Assembly (NCBI GenBank): GCA_021151535.1 | Contig: JAGKXC010000008.1 | Span: 1-39,330, forward strand | Length of the DNA: 39,330 nt | Direction: 5' to 3' | From: Sphingobacteriia bacterium | GTDB taxonomy: Bacteria; Bacteroidota; Bacteroidia; NS11-12g; UBA955 | Part shown: positions 32,068-39,287 of the stretch, piece after piece | How positions within the stretch are numbered: the first letter of the stretch is position 1 | How the letters are laid out: the number at the start of each line of letters is the position of its first letter | The notes under the pieces: model-generated | Seen by the model: the letters and a program-made list of their open reading frames with translations, nothing else | Told to the model about the DNA's origin: nothing | The model's database searches: none | Made by a program: the position numbers and the translations under genes

Positions 32068-34377
32068 GTGGTGAAGTTTACTCGTAGTTCCATTTACCTA
32101 GCAATTTGGGTTTCGGCCTTATTTTGCAGCGCTTCTTTAATTGCTCAGCCAGGTTTTCATTATTCTTTTGGCGATCCTTTGCCCTTGAAAAACCCCAGGG
32201 GGGTTAACAAAGAGTTGGACAATGCCTCTGTTGAAAACGGTTGGAAATTGCTTTCATGGGATAGTACCAAACCGGGATATTCCAATCCAGATACAATCCC
32301 TTTTGATTTTAAGGTTCGCGGTGTAAAGAATCAAGTTTTTCGCGCAGCAGCCAATGGAAGCATCACTTTCATGGATCCGAGCTTCTTTAATGCATACCCA
32401 ATTGTTTATTTAAAAGGAATTGGCTCTTTGCCCGATCCAAGAATCCCTGAAAAATCGATTGGATTTTTTGGATTGAGAAAGCAAGGCGATAACGACCAAG
32501 TTTATGTCAAAACTTTTGGTACAGCGCCTAACAGACAGTATTGGGTAAAATTCCACTCATTCTCTTTGGCCAATGATTCGGTTTCTGGATATGCTTCGTA
32601 CGGCTATTTTTCGGTGGTGATTGAAGAGGGGAGCGGCGATGTTTTCTTGGTGCAAATGGCGCAAGGGAACAGTGTTGGTATCGCCGAAAACACACAAGTA
32701 AAGGCCGAATTAACCATGGGAATCAACTGGAGCGGATTTGAGGGAATCATGGTTGCGGATCGTTTTTCTAATCCTACTCCATTTAATGTTTTGGATAAGA
32801 ATTTGGGTTTTCAGAGCAGTGATAACCGATATTATTGTATGCGAAATGGGATGAATCCATTGATGATGGATGCACAATTGTTGCAGGATTTTTCCAAGCC
32901 ATTGTATCAATATGTGAAATTGGGCGATGGGGTTGAAATACCTTTTAAAATTCAGTTTTTACCAGATACATTAATCCAGGGTTATGAGTTGCATGTTTCG
33001 CTCAACGGGGCATCGCCAGAAATCTTCCCATTGGATAATTACAAGGGCGCTGATTTGTATAATACCATTCCCTTTAGTGTGAAATTGAATCACAGTTCAT
33101 TGTTTATTGCGGGAAATCGCTTGAAAGTGAGTGCTTGGTTGAAGAAGGTTTCTGGAACGGCAGATTTGAATGCTAGCAATGATAGTTTGATTAATTTTTG
33201 GGAATTTATCGTACAAAATCAGGCCGGCTGGGTGAAAACTTCACCGGTTATGGAGGTGTTCACTGGGAATTGGAATTCTGCTAGCGCCTTGGCTGATGTG
33301 CATTTGGATACCTTGGTAAAGCAAAATTTGAATATGGGATCTACGGTTATTTTGAATCACCACGTGATGGATCCAATGAAAACCGATTTGGCTGATGTGC
33401 AACGCAAAGTAGGTAATGATATCGCCAGTGGGGCGTTTCCGGTTGCTACTGTAAACCGTGGTTTGATGGTGGAGAAAATGAAAGCGCATTGGGGCGATAA
33501 ACAAGTGTTACTGTTGCAAGATTCCTGGTTAAACGCAGTGAATGAAGCAGCGGGAATGACATCGCCCGTGGATTTACAAATATTGGACGTGAAGTACGAT
33601 GCGGTGGCGAAAAAGGTTACGGGGAAATTGAGTGTGAAAGTGAAAGACCATTTGGCCAATGATTTTTTGCGTGTGCAAGTGCTGTTGATGGAGACTGAGC
33701 AGAAGGGAAATACGAGCAATTGGTGGCAGAAAATGGATACTGCTGAGACACGTAAAGTGGGGTCGAAGTTTTATGGTAAGAGCACGCGGATGCGCGGTTA
33801 TGGCTACAAGAATGTGGTGATGAAATACGATTTTGGGGTGGATGGAAAAGCGATTACATCGGGTAGTGGAATGCTAACGGTGGGTAGTACCTATGATTTG
33901 CCATTTTCGATGGATGTTCCTGATACGCAATTGGTTGCGAATTATTTGAAAGCGGTAGATTTTGCTGATAGCGGCAAGGTGTATTTGCGATATAAGCCAG
34001 CTGATTTTAGGGTTGTGGCGTTGGCTACAGATAGAGGCAGTATGGATGTTTTTCGCTTGGCTGAGGCGGTGAATGCGGCGCCAATTATTGGTGCGAAGAT
34101 GCAGGCGGTTTGGGATTTTGCCAATGGCATTGATCCGGTTGTTTTGGCTATGCAGTTGAAATCGTATCCGAATCCTGTAGACGATGTATTGCGTATAGAG
34201 AGCGATAAACAGATAAGGGCTTTGGAGGTTTCTAGTGTAACGGGCGCGAAGGTTTTGGGCATGGAAGCATGGAGCAATGGGGTGTTGGATGTGCGCAGTT
34301 TACCTGCTGGTATGTATGTGGTTAAGGTTAAAGACGAAGTGGGGCCGGTGGGGAGTTTTAAATTTATAAAGAAGTAA
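32068..34377 (+). CDS. Omp28-like secreted protein with T9SS sorting domain, redox cysteines absent
   Basis: 769 residues from GTG 32068 (GTG 32071 also possible). Signal peptide 'FTRSSIYLAIWVSALFCSASLIAQ'; a large N-terminal beta-rich region (about 28-380, with no motif I recognise); then from about 393 an Omp28-type module: 'SPVMEVFTGNWNSASALADVHLDTLV', 'VILNHHVMD', 'DVQRKVGNDIASGAFPVATVNRGL'. In typical Omp28 proteins the segment after FTG is a thioredoxin-like 'W-C-x-x-C'; here it reads NWNSAS, so no disulphide chemistry is expected. The C-terminus 'SYPNPVDDVLRI' to 'LPAGMYVVKV...FKFIKK' is a T9SS sorting domain. Role unknown; probably a surface protein. Confidence 0.75.
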   Translation: MVKFTRSSIYLAIWVSALFCSASLIAQPGFHYSFGDPLPLKNPRGVNKELDNASVENGWKLLSWDSTKPGYSNPDTIPFDFKVRGVKNQVFRAAANGSITFMDPSFFNAYPIVYLKGIGSLPDPRIPEKSIGFFGLRKQGDNDQVYVKTFGTAPNRQYWVKFHSFSLANDSVSGYASYGYFSVVIEEGSGDVFLVQMAQGNSVGIAENTQVKAELTMGINWSGFEGIMVADRFSNPTPFNVLDKNLGFQSSDNRYYCMRNGMNPLMMDAQLLQDFSKPLYQYVKLGDGVEIPFKIQFLPDTLIQGYELHVSLNGASPEIFPLDNYKGADLYNTIPFSVKLNHSSLFIAGNRLKVSAWLKKVSGTADLNASNDSLINFWEFIVQNQAGWVKTSPVMEVFTGNWNSASALADVHLDTLVKQNLNMGSTVILNHHVMDPMKTDLADVQRKVGNDIASGAFPVATVNRGLMVEKMKAHWGDKQVLLLQDSWLNAVNEAAGMTSPVDLQILDVKYDAVAKKVTGKLSVKVKDHLANDFLRVQVLLMETEQKGNTSNWWQKMDTAETRKVGSKFYGKSTRMRGYGYKNVVMKYDFGVDGKAITSGSGMLTVGSTYDLPFSMDVPDTQLVANYLKAVDFADSGKVYLRYKPADFRVVALATDRGSMDVFRLAEAVNAAPIIGAKMQAVWDFANGIDPVVLAMQLKSYPNPVDDVLRIESDKQIRALEVSSVTGAKVLGMEAWSNGVLDVRSLPAGMYVVKVKDEVGPVGSFKFIKK

Positions 34378-34384
34378 GTTGATG

Positions 34385-34412
34385 AAAAAGGCTCCGATTC
34401 GGAGCCTTTTTT
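34385..34412. terminator. Bidirectional terminator between convergent genes
   Basis: AAAAAGGCTCCG (34385-34396), ATT, CGGAGCC (34400-34406) plus a T-run to 34412. A and T runs on both sides serve both directions, and the right T-run overlaps the stop codon of the minus-strand gene. Confidence 0.85.
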
Positions 34413-36585
34413 AGTTTATGAGCAAATAATCGGCGGCTAATTCAATGGCTTGATGGGGGTCTGATACGGGTGGCATACAGATTTGTGCGGTGCAAACGGA
34501 GATGTTTGTAGGGCATTCGCTGTTAGTAGGGTTTTCGTTGATTATGGAAGCATTTTCGAAGTGTAATAAGGTCCAATCCGGGAATTTCGCTTTCAGCAGT
34601 TGCAGTGTTTCCGGATTGGGCTGTTGGTTTGTTTTAAACATAAGGCCACCCCAAATCATGTTCTGCGCTAGCGAAAGCCATTGGAAGTGCCAAGCGGGTT
34701 GTTGCACCGCGTTGGGCAGTATTTGAAGGAGCCAACTTCTGGCAATTTTGCTGTATTGTAGGGTTTTGGAAGTTGGCGGAAGAATAGCACTCAATTGGTA
34801 TAGGCAATGGGCAAAGGTGGCAGCAGATGAAGGAATTACATCATCGGTGATTTCTAACTTGTTTAGCAACAGTTGCGTTTGATCCACGGGCATAAAGAAA
34901 GGCAGTTTCCCTTGGGGTGCAAATTTTTGCAGGGCTATGTCGATCAGGGTTTCAGCACGGTTGAGCCAAAGAGAATCGGCGGTAATTTGGTATACATGGA
35001 TATAGGCATCGGCCAGGAAGACATAATCTTCCAAGAAGCCGGGTATGGATGATTTAGAGGCGGCTTTAGGGTTGTAGATTCTGAGTAGGGTTTGGGTGGG
35101 GGAGTGGTATAATTGGTTCCATAGGGTTTCACCCAGTTCCTGGGCGGCGTCGGCGCAGTTTTGCATACCACAGTAGGTGTAAGCGGAGCAAAGTGATTTT
35201 AGATACAGGCTATTCCAAGTGGTGATAGACTTGTAATCAAAACTGGGCCGTGCACGCTGCCCTTGGGCAGCGTGCAGCTTTTGGTTTACCAAAAGCCGCC
35301 GCCCCTGAAATGTGCCCGCGTCAATTCCCAATATATCTAACACCTCCAACGGTGCCTTCGCCTGATAAACTATGTTGAAACCATGCTCCCAATTGCCACC
35401 CTCCTCAAATCCATAGTAAACCCTGCCAAATTCCAGTTCCTCCTCAGTTAACAATTCCGTTAACTCCTGCCACGTAAATACATAATATCTTCCTTCAATC
35501 CCCTCCGAATCCGCATCCAATGCCGATCCAATCAAATGCCCCGAACCATTGTCTAAGTTGATTCTTAACTCCCTGTCAATAAATGATATACATGATTCTA
35601 CGATTTCCTTGTAATAATCCGCACCACTCCATGCATACGCCCTGGCATACAAAGAAATTAATTGCGCATTGTCGTACAACATCTTCTCAAAATGCGGCGC
35701 AAACCAACGGCCATCCGTTGAATATCTGCAAAATCCGCCGCGTACAACGTCGTAAATTCCACCGTGCGACATCTTCAACAGCGTTAAATGTAACGCGTCT
35801 TTGCCCTGTGGATCTTCGCCCACCAATTGCATGTTTAACAAAAATTCAAACAATCCCGGCAGCGGAAATTTCGGCGTACGATTCATGCCGCCATTTTCAT
35901 AATCCAATTCCTCCAACAATCGCTCATAGGCTTCCACCAACGATTGTCGCTGAAACAAACCCTCTGCAGCACTCGTCTCACGCGCGTTTACCGCATGAGC
36001 GGTCCCCTCACGAGCGTTCCCTTCATCAGCGGTTCCATCAACTGCTCCAGATGCACCCGCATCACTAGCCCCATCGCCCGTGCCATGCACATTCATTTTT
36101 TGCATTTGCGCCAGCATCTTTGCGCCATAATCCATTACTTTTTCTGGCTCATTTTTCCAAACCAATCCCAGTTGCTCCACCACCGATATCCATCGATCTT
36201 TTGGAAAATACGTTCCCGCATAAATCGGCTGCTGATTGGGCATACAAACTACATTCAACGGCCATCCGCCTCTGCCGGTCATCAACTGACAAGCGTCCAT
36301 GTAAATCATGTCCACATCCGGCCTTTCCTCCCGATCTACCTTGATATTGATGAAATGGTGATTCATCAATTCGGCCACTTCGTTGCTCTCAAAAGATTCA
36401 TGCGCCATTACATGACACCAATGGCAAGTAGAATATCCCACACTCACCAATACCAGTTTGTTTTCCCGTTTAGCACGCTCCCAAACCTCGTCATTCCATT
36501 CCACCCAATCAACCGGATTGTAGGCATGTTGCTGCAAATACGGACTTGCACTGTGAATTAGCGAATTTGGCGGTTGTTGGTTCAT
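34411..36585 (-). CDS. DUF255 thioredoxin-fold / six-hairpin protein (YyaL, SPATA20 family)
   Basis: 724 residues; relatives are about 670-690. N-terminal thioredoxin-like DUF255 domain: 'NSLIHSASPYLQQHAYNPVDWVEW', C54-H-W-C57 in 'STCHWCHVMAHESFE', 'FINIKVDREERPDVDMIYM', 'GRGGWPLNVVCMPNQQPIYAGTYFP'. Then an alpha/alpha six-hairpin domain: 'GGIYDVVRGGFCRYSTDGRWFAPHFEKMLYDNAQLISLYA', 'SALDADSEGIEGRYYVFTW'. The function is unsettled even in studied members. Oddities: a Gly/Ala/Asp/Glu low-complexity insert at about residues 166-210; two back-to-back hairpins in the coding DNA at about residues 430-445 with about six extra residues; and an opposite C/G skew on either side of them. Confidence 0.88.
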   Translation of the reverse strand: MNQQPPNSLIHSASPYLQQHAYNPVDWVEWNDEVWERAKRENKLVLVSVGYSTCHWCHVMAHESFESNEVAELMNHHFINIKVDREERPDVDMIYMDACQLMTGRGGWPLNVVCMPNQQPIYAGTYFPKDRWISVVEQLGLVWKNEPEKVMDYGAKMLAQMQKMNVHGTGDGASDAGASGAVDGTADEGNAREGTAHAVNARETSAAEGLFQRQSLVEAYERLLEELDYENGGMNRTPKFPLPGLFEFLLNMQLVGEDPQGKDALHLTLLKMSHGGIYDVVRGGFCRYSTDGRWFAPHFEKMLYDNAQLISLYARAYAWSGADYYKEIVESCISFIDRELRINLDNGSGHLIGSALDADSEGIEGRYYVFTWQELTELLTEEELEFGRVYYGFEEGGNWEHGFNIVYQAKAPLEVLDILGIDAGTFQGRRLLVNQKLHAAQGQRARPSFDYKSITTWNSLYLKSLCSAYTYCGMQNCADAAQELGETLWNQLYHSPTQTLLRIYNPKAASKSSIPGFLEDYVFLADAYIHVYQITADSLWLNRAETLIDIALQKFAPQGKLPFFMPVDQTQLLLNKLEITDDVIPSSAATFAHCLYQLSAILPPTSKTLQYSKIARSWLLQILPNAVQQPAWHFQWLSLAQNMIWGGLMFKTNQQPNPETLQLLKAKFPDWTLLHFENASIINENPTNSECPTNISVCTAQICMPPVSDPHQAIELAADYLLIN
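35251..35296. repeat. Two back-to-back perfect hairpins inside the DUF255 gene
   Basis: TGCACGCTGCCC-TT-GGGCAGCGTGCA (12-bp arms, 35251-35276) is followed at once by GCTTTTGGT-TT-ACCAAAAGC (9-bp arms, 35277-35296). Both are exact and both have a TT loop. They encode 'LLVNQKLHAAQGQRARP', where relatives have a shorter 'LL...R..RP' segment, so the element may be an insertion that stayed in frame. Confidence 0.75.
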
Positions 36586-36603
36586 CTAGAAAATGTAAAT
36601 TTG
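36574..36603 (+). promoter_or_regulatory. Promoter of the 36642 gene
   Basis: TTG (36574-36576), 19 bp, TAAATTTG (36596-36603): a good Bacteroidota promoter, with a start near 36610 and a leader of about 30 nt. It favours the ATG at 36642 over earlier in-frame codons. Confidence 0.45.
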
Positions 36604-36618
36604 TTGACACACAAATTT
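36597..36618. promoter_or_regulatory. Dyad overlapping divergent promoters
   Basis: AAATTTGT-TGACAC-ACAAATTT: 8-bp exact arms around 6 bp, covering the plus-strand -7 element and its presumed start, and giving a near -7 (GAAATTTG) for the minus-strand DUF255 gene. Its position suits an operator for both genes. Confidence 0.4.
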
Positions 36619-36641
36619 CGGTGGATTTTAGGGTGCTTGAA

Positions 36642-37283
36642 ATGATTTTTTTTCCAACACGGCAATCTTCTTTCAGGGCGATGTTATTTTTAAGAATCGC
36701 TTTGGTGGTTGGTTTTGTGCTATTGGGTTCATCTAAATTGCAAGCAAATGCATTGATTAATAATGCTTTGAGGGAAGATACGGCAAAGCAAATAACTGTT
36801 CAAGATACGTCTAAACAAGATGATACCTTGCGTTTAGGCATACCCAATTTGGGTCCTGTGTATTTTTGGTTTGATAGCCAAGAACAGGCGTTGGATAGTT
36901 TGTTGGTTGCATTATTGAACAAAAAAGGAATGCCACCGCATGCTTTTTTGAATAATTTCCAGTTTACCGAGCAGTGGAAGTTGCATGATACTGGGGCATC
37001 TCAGCAGGTAATTGACGGTTTCTGGTTAACCTATCAGTATCAGTTTAATAAATCTTTTTTGAAAACCCGCAAGTGGTTGAAGAAGAATAAAATATCATTA
37101 CGGCGAAGCGCCATAACTTCGAAGCCAAAAACTATTGAAAGTTCAGACGGTTCGGGCATCACCAAATACGAATATAAAGTCACCTATAAGCAGGATAAAT
37201 ATGTATTTTGGTTTCAATTGTGGTGGATTGATGGCAAAGCCTATTGGGTAAACGATATCGGATTCCGCCCCGCCGCCCTTTAA
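36642..37283 (+). CDS. Exported protein of unknown function
   Basis: 213 residues from ATG 36642 (ATG 36681 is the alternative, giving a more compact signal peptide). Signal peptide 'MLFLRIALVVGFVLLGSSKLQANA'. The mature protein has a short polar linker with two similar phrases ('REDTAKQITVQDTSKQDDTLRLG') and a compact domain rich in aromatic residues ('NLGPVYFWFDSQEQALDSLLVALL', 'YVFWFQLWWIDGKAYWVNDIGF'), perhaps an NTF2-like or cystatin-like fold. No catalytic motif is recognised. It is divergent from the DUF255 gene and converges on the nuclease gene with a gap of 1 bp and no terminator hairpin. Confidence 0.7.
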   Translation: MIFFPTRQSSFRAMLFLRIALVVGFVLLGSSKLQANALINNALREDTAKQITVQDTSKQDDTLRLGIPNLGPVYFWFDSQEQALDSLLVALLNKKGMPPHAFLNNFQFTEQWKLHDTGASQQVIDGFWLTYQYQFNKSFLKTRKWLKKNKISLRRSAITSKPKTIESSDGSGITKYEYKVTYKQDKYVFWFQLWWIDGKAYWVNDIGFRPAAL

Positions 37284-37284
37284 C

Positions 37285-38154
37285 CTATTTTCCGAATTTC
37301 CATTTGCTCAACGCAGGTGCTTTTTCCCATTGCGATTCCTGTGCATCGCCCACTTCCGGGAAGAAATCAATTTGTGTTAAAGATTCCACCGAATCAATGC
37401 TCACAACATAGTTTTTAATGGGTAAAGTTGAGCCCTGGTTCTTCATCACAAATGCAATTCCGCCGCGGCCACCTTTGGCAGTATCGAGAAGTACTTTATA
37501 AAAATATGTAGGGATTTGAATACCCTTGTTTGCATTGGGTAAAGTGCCCATAAAATGTTTGTTTGCTGCCCCAGTAACTACAAAAATTGGCCGCGGCAAA
37601 TTGGCCCACATCCGCACTTGTTCTTCCAGTTTCTTCCAAATTCCTCTGTTGAATTCTGGTTTTTGTGGGGAGATATTACTCATGTAAAATGTTTCTTTCA
37701 TGGCAACAGCACTGAATTTAAAATCCGCCGCTGGCGCTAGATGCCCACGATCGTAACCTGTGTTTTTATAGTCGTCTGTGTTTGCTGTTTCGCCATAAAG
37801 TAATGGATCTGGAATAAATCTGCTTTCCCGTTCTGCATCGCCCACAACATTGTTGGCTGTTAATTCATATAATACCCAGTTGGGGATGAAGTTTTTGGTA
37901 GAATACCCCACTGAGTAATAAGCATGTTGGGCGATCTTTAACCCTGGAAAAAGCTTGGGGTCTTTCACTTGCGGCACTCCCCAAATACTGTTTTCCCCCA
38001 AAACTGGAATGGTGCTGATTAATAATTTGGGTGTTTGCTGGGTGTTGGGTGCCGCAGAAATAGTACAGCAGACAACTAAAATCAATAGACTAGGAAATTG
38101 GGAACGCTCCCAAAATCTGCGAAGATGCGAAGTAATAGCCTCTGAACAGCCCAT
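37285..38154 (-). CDS. DNA/RNA non-specific endonuclease (NUC family), exported
   Basis: 289 residues. N-terminal hydrophobic segment (about 21-34, 'PSLLILVVCCTISA') acting as a signal or anchor. Catalytic core of the beta-beta-alpha-Me Serratia nuclease family: 'YDRGHLAPAADF' with D135-R136-G137-H138 (His general base), then 'ETFYMSNISPQKPEFNRGIWKKLEEQVR' with the Asn that ligates Mg2+ (in NxxxQ...N...W...LE), and 'IFVVTGA'. It would cut single- and double-stranded DNA and RNA outside the cytoplasm, likely for nucleotide or phosphate scavenging. The gap to the upstream pyrD gene is 49 bp. Confidence 0.9.
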   Translation of the reverse strand: MGCSEAITSHLRRFWERSQFPSLLILVVCCTISAAPNTQQTPKLLISTIPVLGENSIWGVPQVKDPKLFPGLKIAQHAYYSVGYSTKNFIPNWVLYELTANNVVGDAERESRFIPDPLLYGETANTDDYKNTGYDRGHLAPAADFKFSAVAMKETFYMSNISPQKPEFNRGIWKKLEEQVRMWANLPRPIFVVTGAANKHFMGTLPNANKGIQIPTYFYKVLLDTAKGGRGGIAFVMKNQGSTLPIKNYVVSIDSVESLTQIDFFPEVGDAQESQWEKAPALSKWKFGK

Positions 38155-38158
38155 CTAG

Positions 38159-38189
38159 TTATCCGTTTGTAAGGCTAATTTACGGATAA
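38159..38189. repeat. Inverted repeat between pyrD and the nuclease gene
   Basis: TTATCCGT (38159-38166), 15 bp, ACGGATAA (38182-38189), exact 8-bp arms. It is not GC-rich and has no T-run, so an operator or mRNA 5' structure of the nuclease gene is likelier than a terminator. Confidence 0.35.
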
Positions 38190-38203
38190 TTAATAAATTA
38201 AAA

Positions 38204-39214
38204 TCAAGAAAGGATTTTTTTCACGATCCAAGGACCTTCATAAATGAAGCCTGTATAAACTTGCACCAAAGAAGCGCCCCTGCTTACTTTTTCCTCATAA
38301 TCTTCTTTTTGGAACACACCACCTACACCAATCAATGGAATTTCGCCGCCGAATTCTATTGCCAAGAAAGAAAGAATGGCATTGCTTTGATCAAATACCG
38401 GCGCACCGCTTAATCCACCAGCGCCAATTTTATCAATCTTTTTGTTGTCGGTCATTAATCCATCGCGAGAAATGGTAGTATTTGTGGCAATTACGCCATC
38501 CACTTTGGCAGCGCGAATGGTTTTCACCAATTTCTTGATACCTGATTGTTGGAAGTCTGGGGCGATTTTAAGGTAAATGGGCTTCCAAACGGATTTCTTG
38601 GATCTGCGTTCGTGTAATTCTGCAAATAGGGCAGTGATGAAGCTATCTTCTTGTAAATCACGGAGTCCAGGAGTGTTAGGACTAGAAATATTTACCACCA
38701 AATAATCTACGTAATCATAAAGAGCGTCGAAGCAATAAACATAATCATTAATGGCTTCTTCGTTGGGCGTATCTTTGTTTTTGCCGATGTTTCCACCTAC
38801 AATTAATCCTTCAGGGCGATTTTTTAAACGAGCAACCATGGCATCTACACCTTCGTTGTTAAAGCCCATTCTGTTTATTAAGGCATTGTCTACGGGTAAA
38901 CGAAACAATCTGGGAGCCGGATTACCAGGTTGAGGTTTTGGGGTAACTGTACCCACTTCAACATAACCAAAACCTAACTTTTTAAGTAGGTGCAACCACC
39001 TCGCGTCTTTGTCGAACCCAGCTGCCAAACCAATGGCATTGGGGAAGGTGATGCCATTAATTTCAACGGGTTTGGGGTTGCTAATTTTAAAGCTTCTTTC
39101 TAGTAATTTTCCGATAACCGGAATGGAAAAAGCAAACTGCAAACCCCTCAATGCCAACTCATGTGCTGTTTCTGGTTTGAATAGAAATAATATAGCTTTA
39201 ATTAATGCGTACAT
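38204..39214 (-). CDS. pyrD: Dihydroorotate dehydrogenase (quinone), class 2
   Basis: 336 residues from ATG 39214, which aligns with the usual start ('MYALIKAILFLFKPETAHELALRGL'); ATG 39229 would add five residues. The enzyme is inner-membrane associated and passes electrons from dihydroorotate via FMN to quinone in pyrimidine synthesis. The N-terminal helical extension marks class 2. Then 'NAIGLAAGFDKDARWLHLLKKLGFGYVEVGTVTPKPQPGNPAPRLFRLP', 'NRMGFNNEG', 'NISSPNTPGLRDLQ' (class 2 uses Ser as catalytic base), 'YLKIAPD', 'GVIATNTTISRDGL', 'GGLSGAPV', 'IGVGGV' and 'ASLVQVYTGFIYEGP'. Confidence 0.95.
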   Translation of the reverse strand: MYALIKAILFLFKPETAHELALRGLQFAFSIPVIGKLLERSFKISNPKPVEINGITFPNAIGLAAGFDKDARWLHLLKKLGFGYVEVGTVTPKPQPGNPAPRLFRLPVDNALINRMGFNNEGVDAMVARLKNRPEGLIVGGNIGKNKDTPNEEAINDYVYCFDALYDYVDYLVVNISSPNTPGLRDLQEDSFITALFAELHERRSKKSVWKPIYLKIAPDFQQSGIKKLVKTIRAAKVDGVIATNTTISRDGLMTDNKKIDKIGAGGLSGAPVFDQSNAILSFLAIEFGGEIPLIGVGGVFQKEDYEEKVSRGASLVQVYTGFIYEGPWIVKKILS

Positions 39215-39287
39215 AGATTGATTGCGCATAATCTATAATCGTGCCAAAAATGAAGTTCTGCAACAAATCATTAATGACATATTTTCA

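Larger units (their letters stand above)
2130..38820. repeat. Dispersed over-represented heptamer GGGCGAT / ATCGCCC (at least 33 copies)
   Basis: First-base positions, plus-strand orientation: 2402, 3160, 5545, 8237, 12013, 12840, 23816, 24882, 25806, 28741, 30423, 31080, 32922, 33492, 36676, 37929, 38560, 38814. Minus-strand orientation (ATCGCCC on plus): 2130, 7464, 9925, 10096, 10411, 11775, 17496, 20879, 21922, 22505, 25151, 33561, 36073, 37345, 37837. These were counted by eye, so a few may be missed. Copies occur inside genes in several frames, in intergenic DNA and in tRNA-His. Confidence 0.8.

Noticed and set aside
35583..36561. Two long open frames on the plus strand (161 and 205 codons) opposite the DUF255 gene
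   Set aside because: The translations are rich in His, Pro, Arg and Cys without domain features, and they lie exactly antisense to conserved catalytic motifs (CHWC, YAGTYFP). They result from the strong C-skew of that segment.
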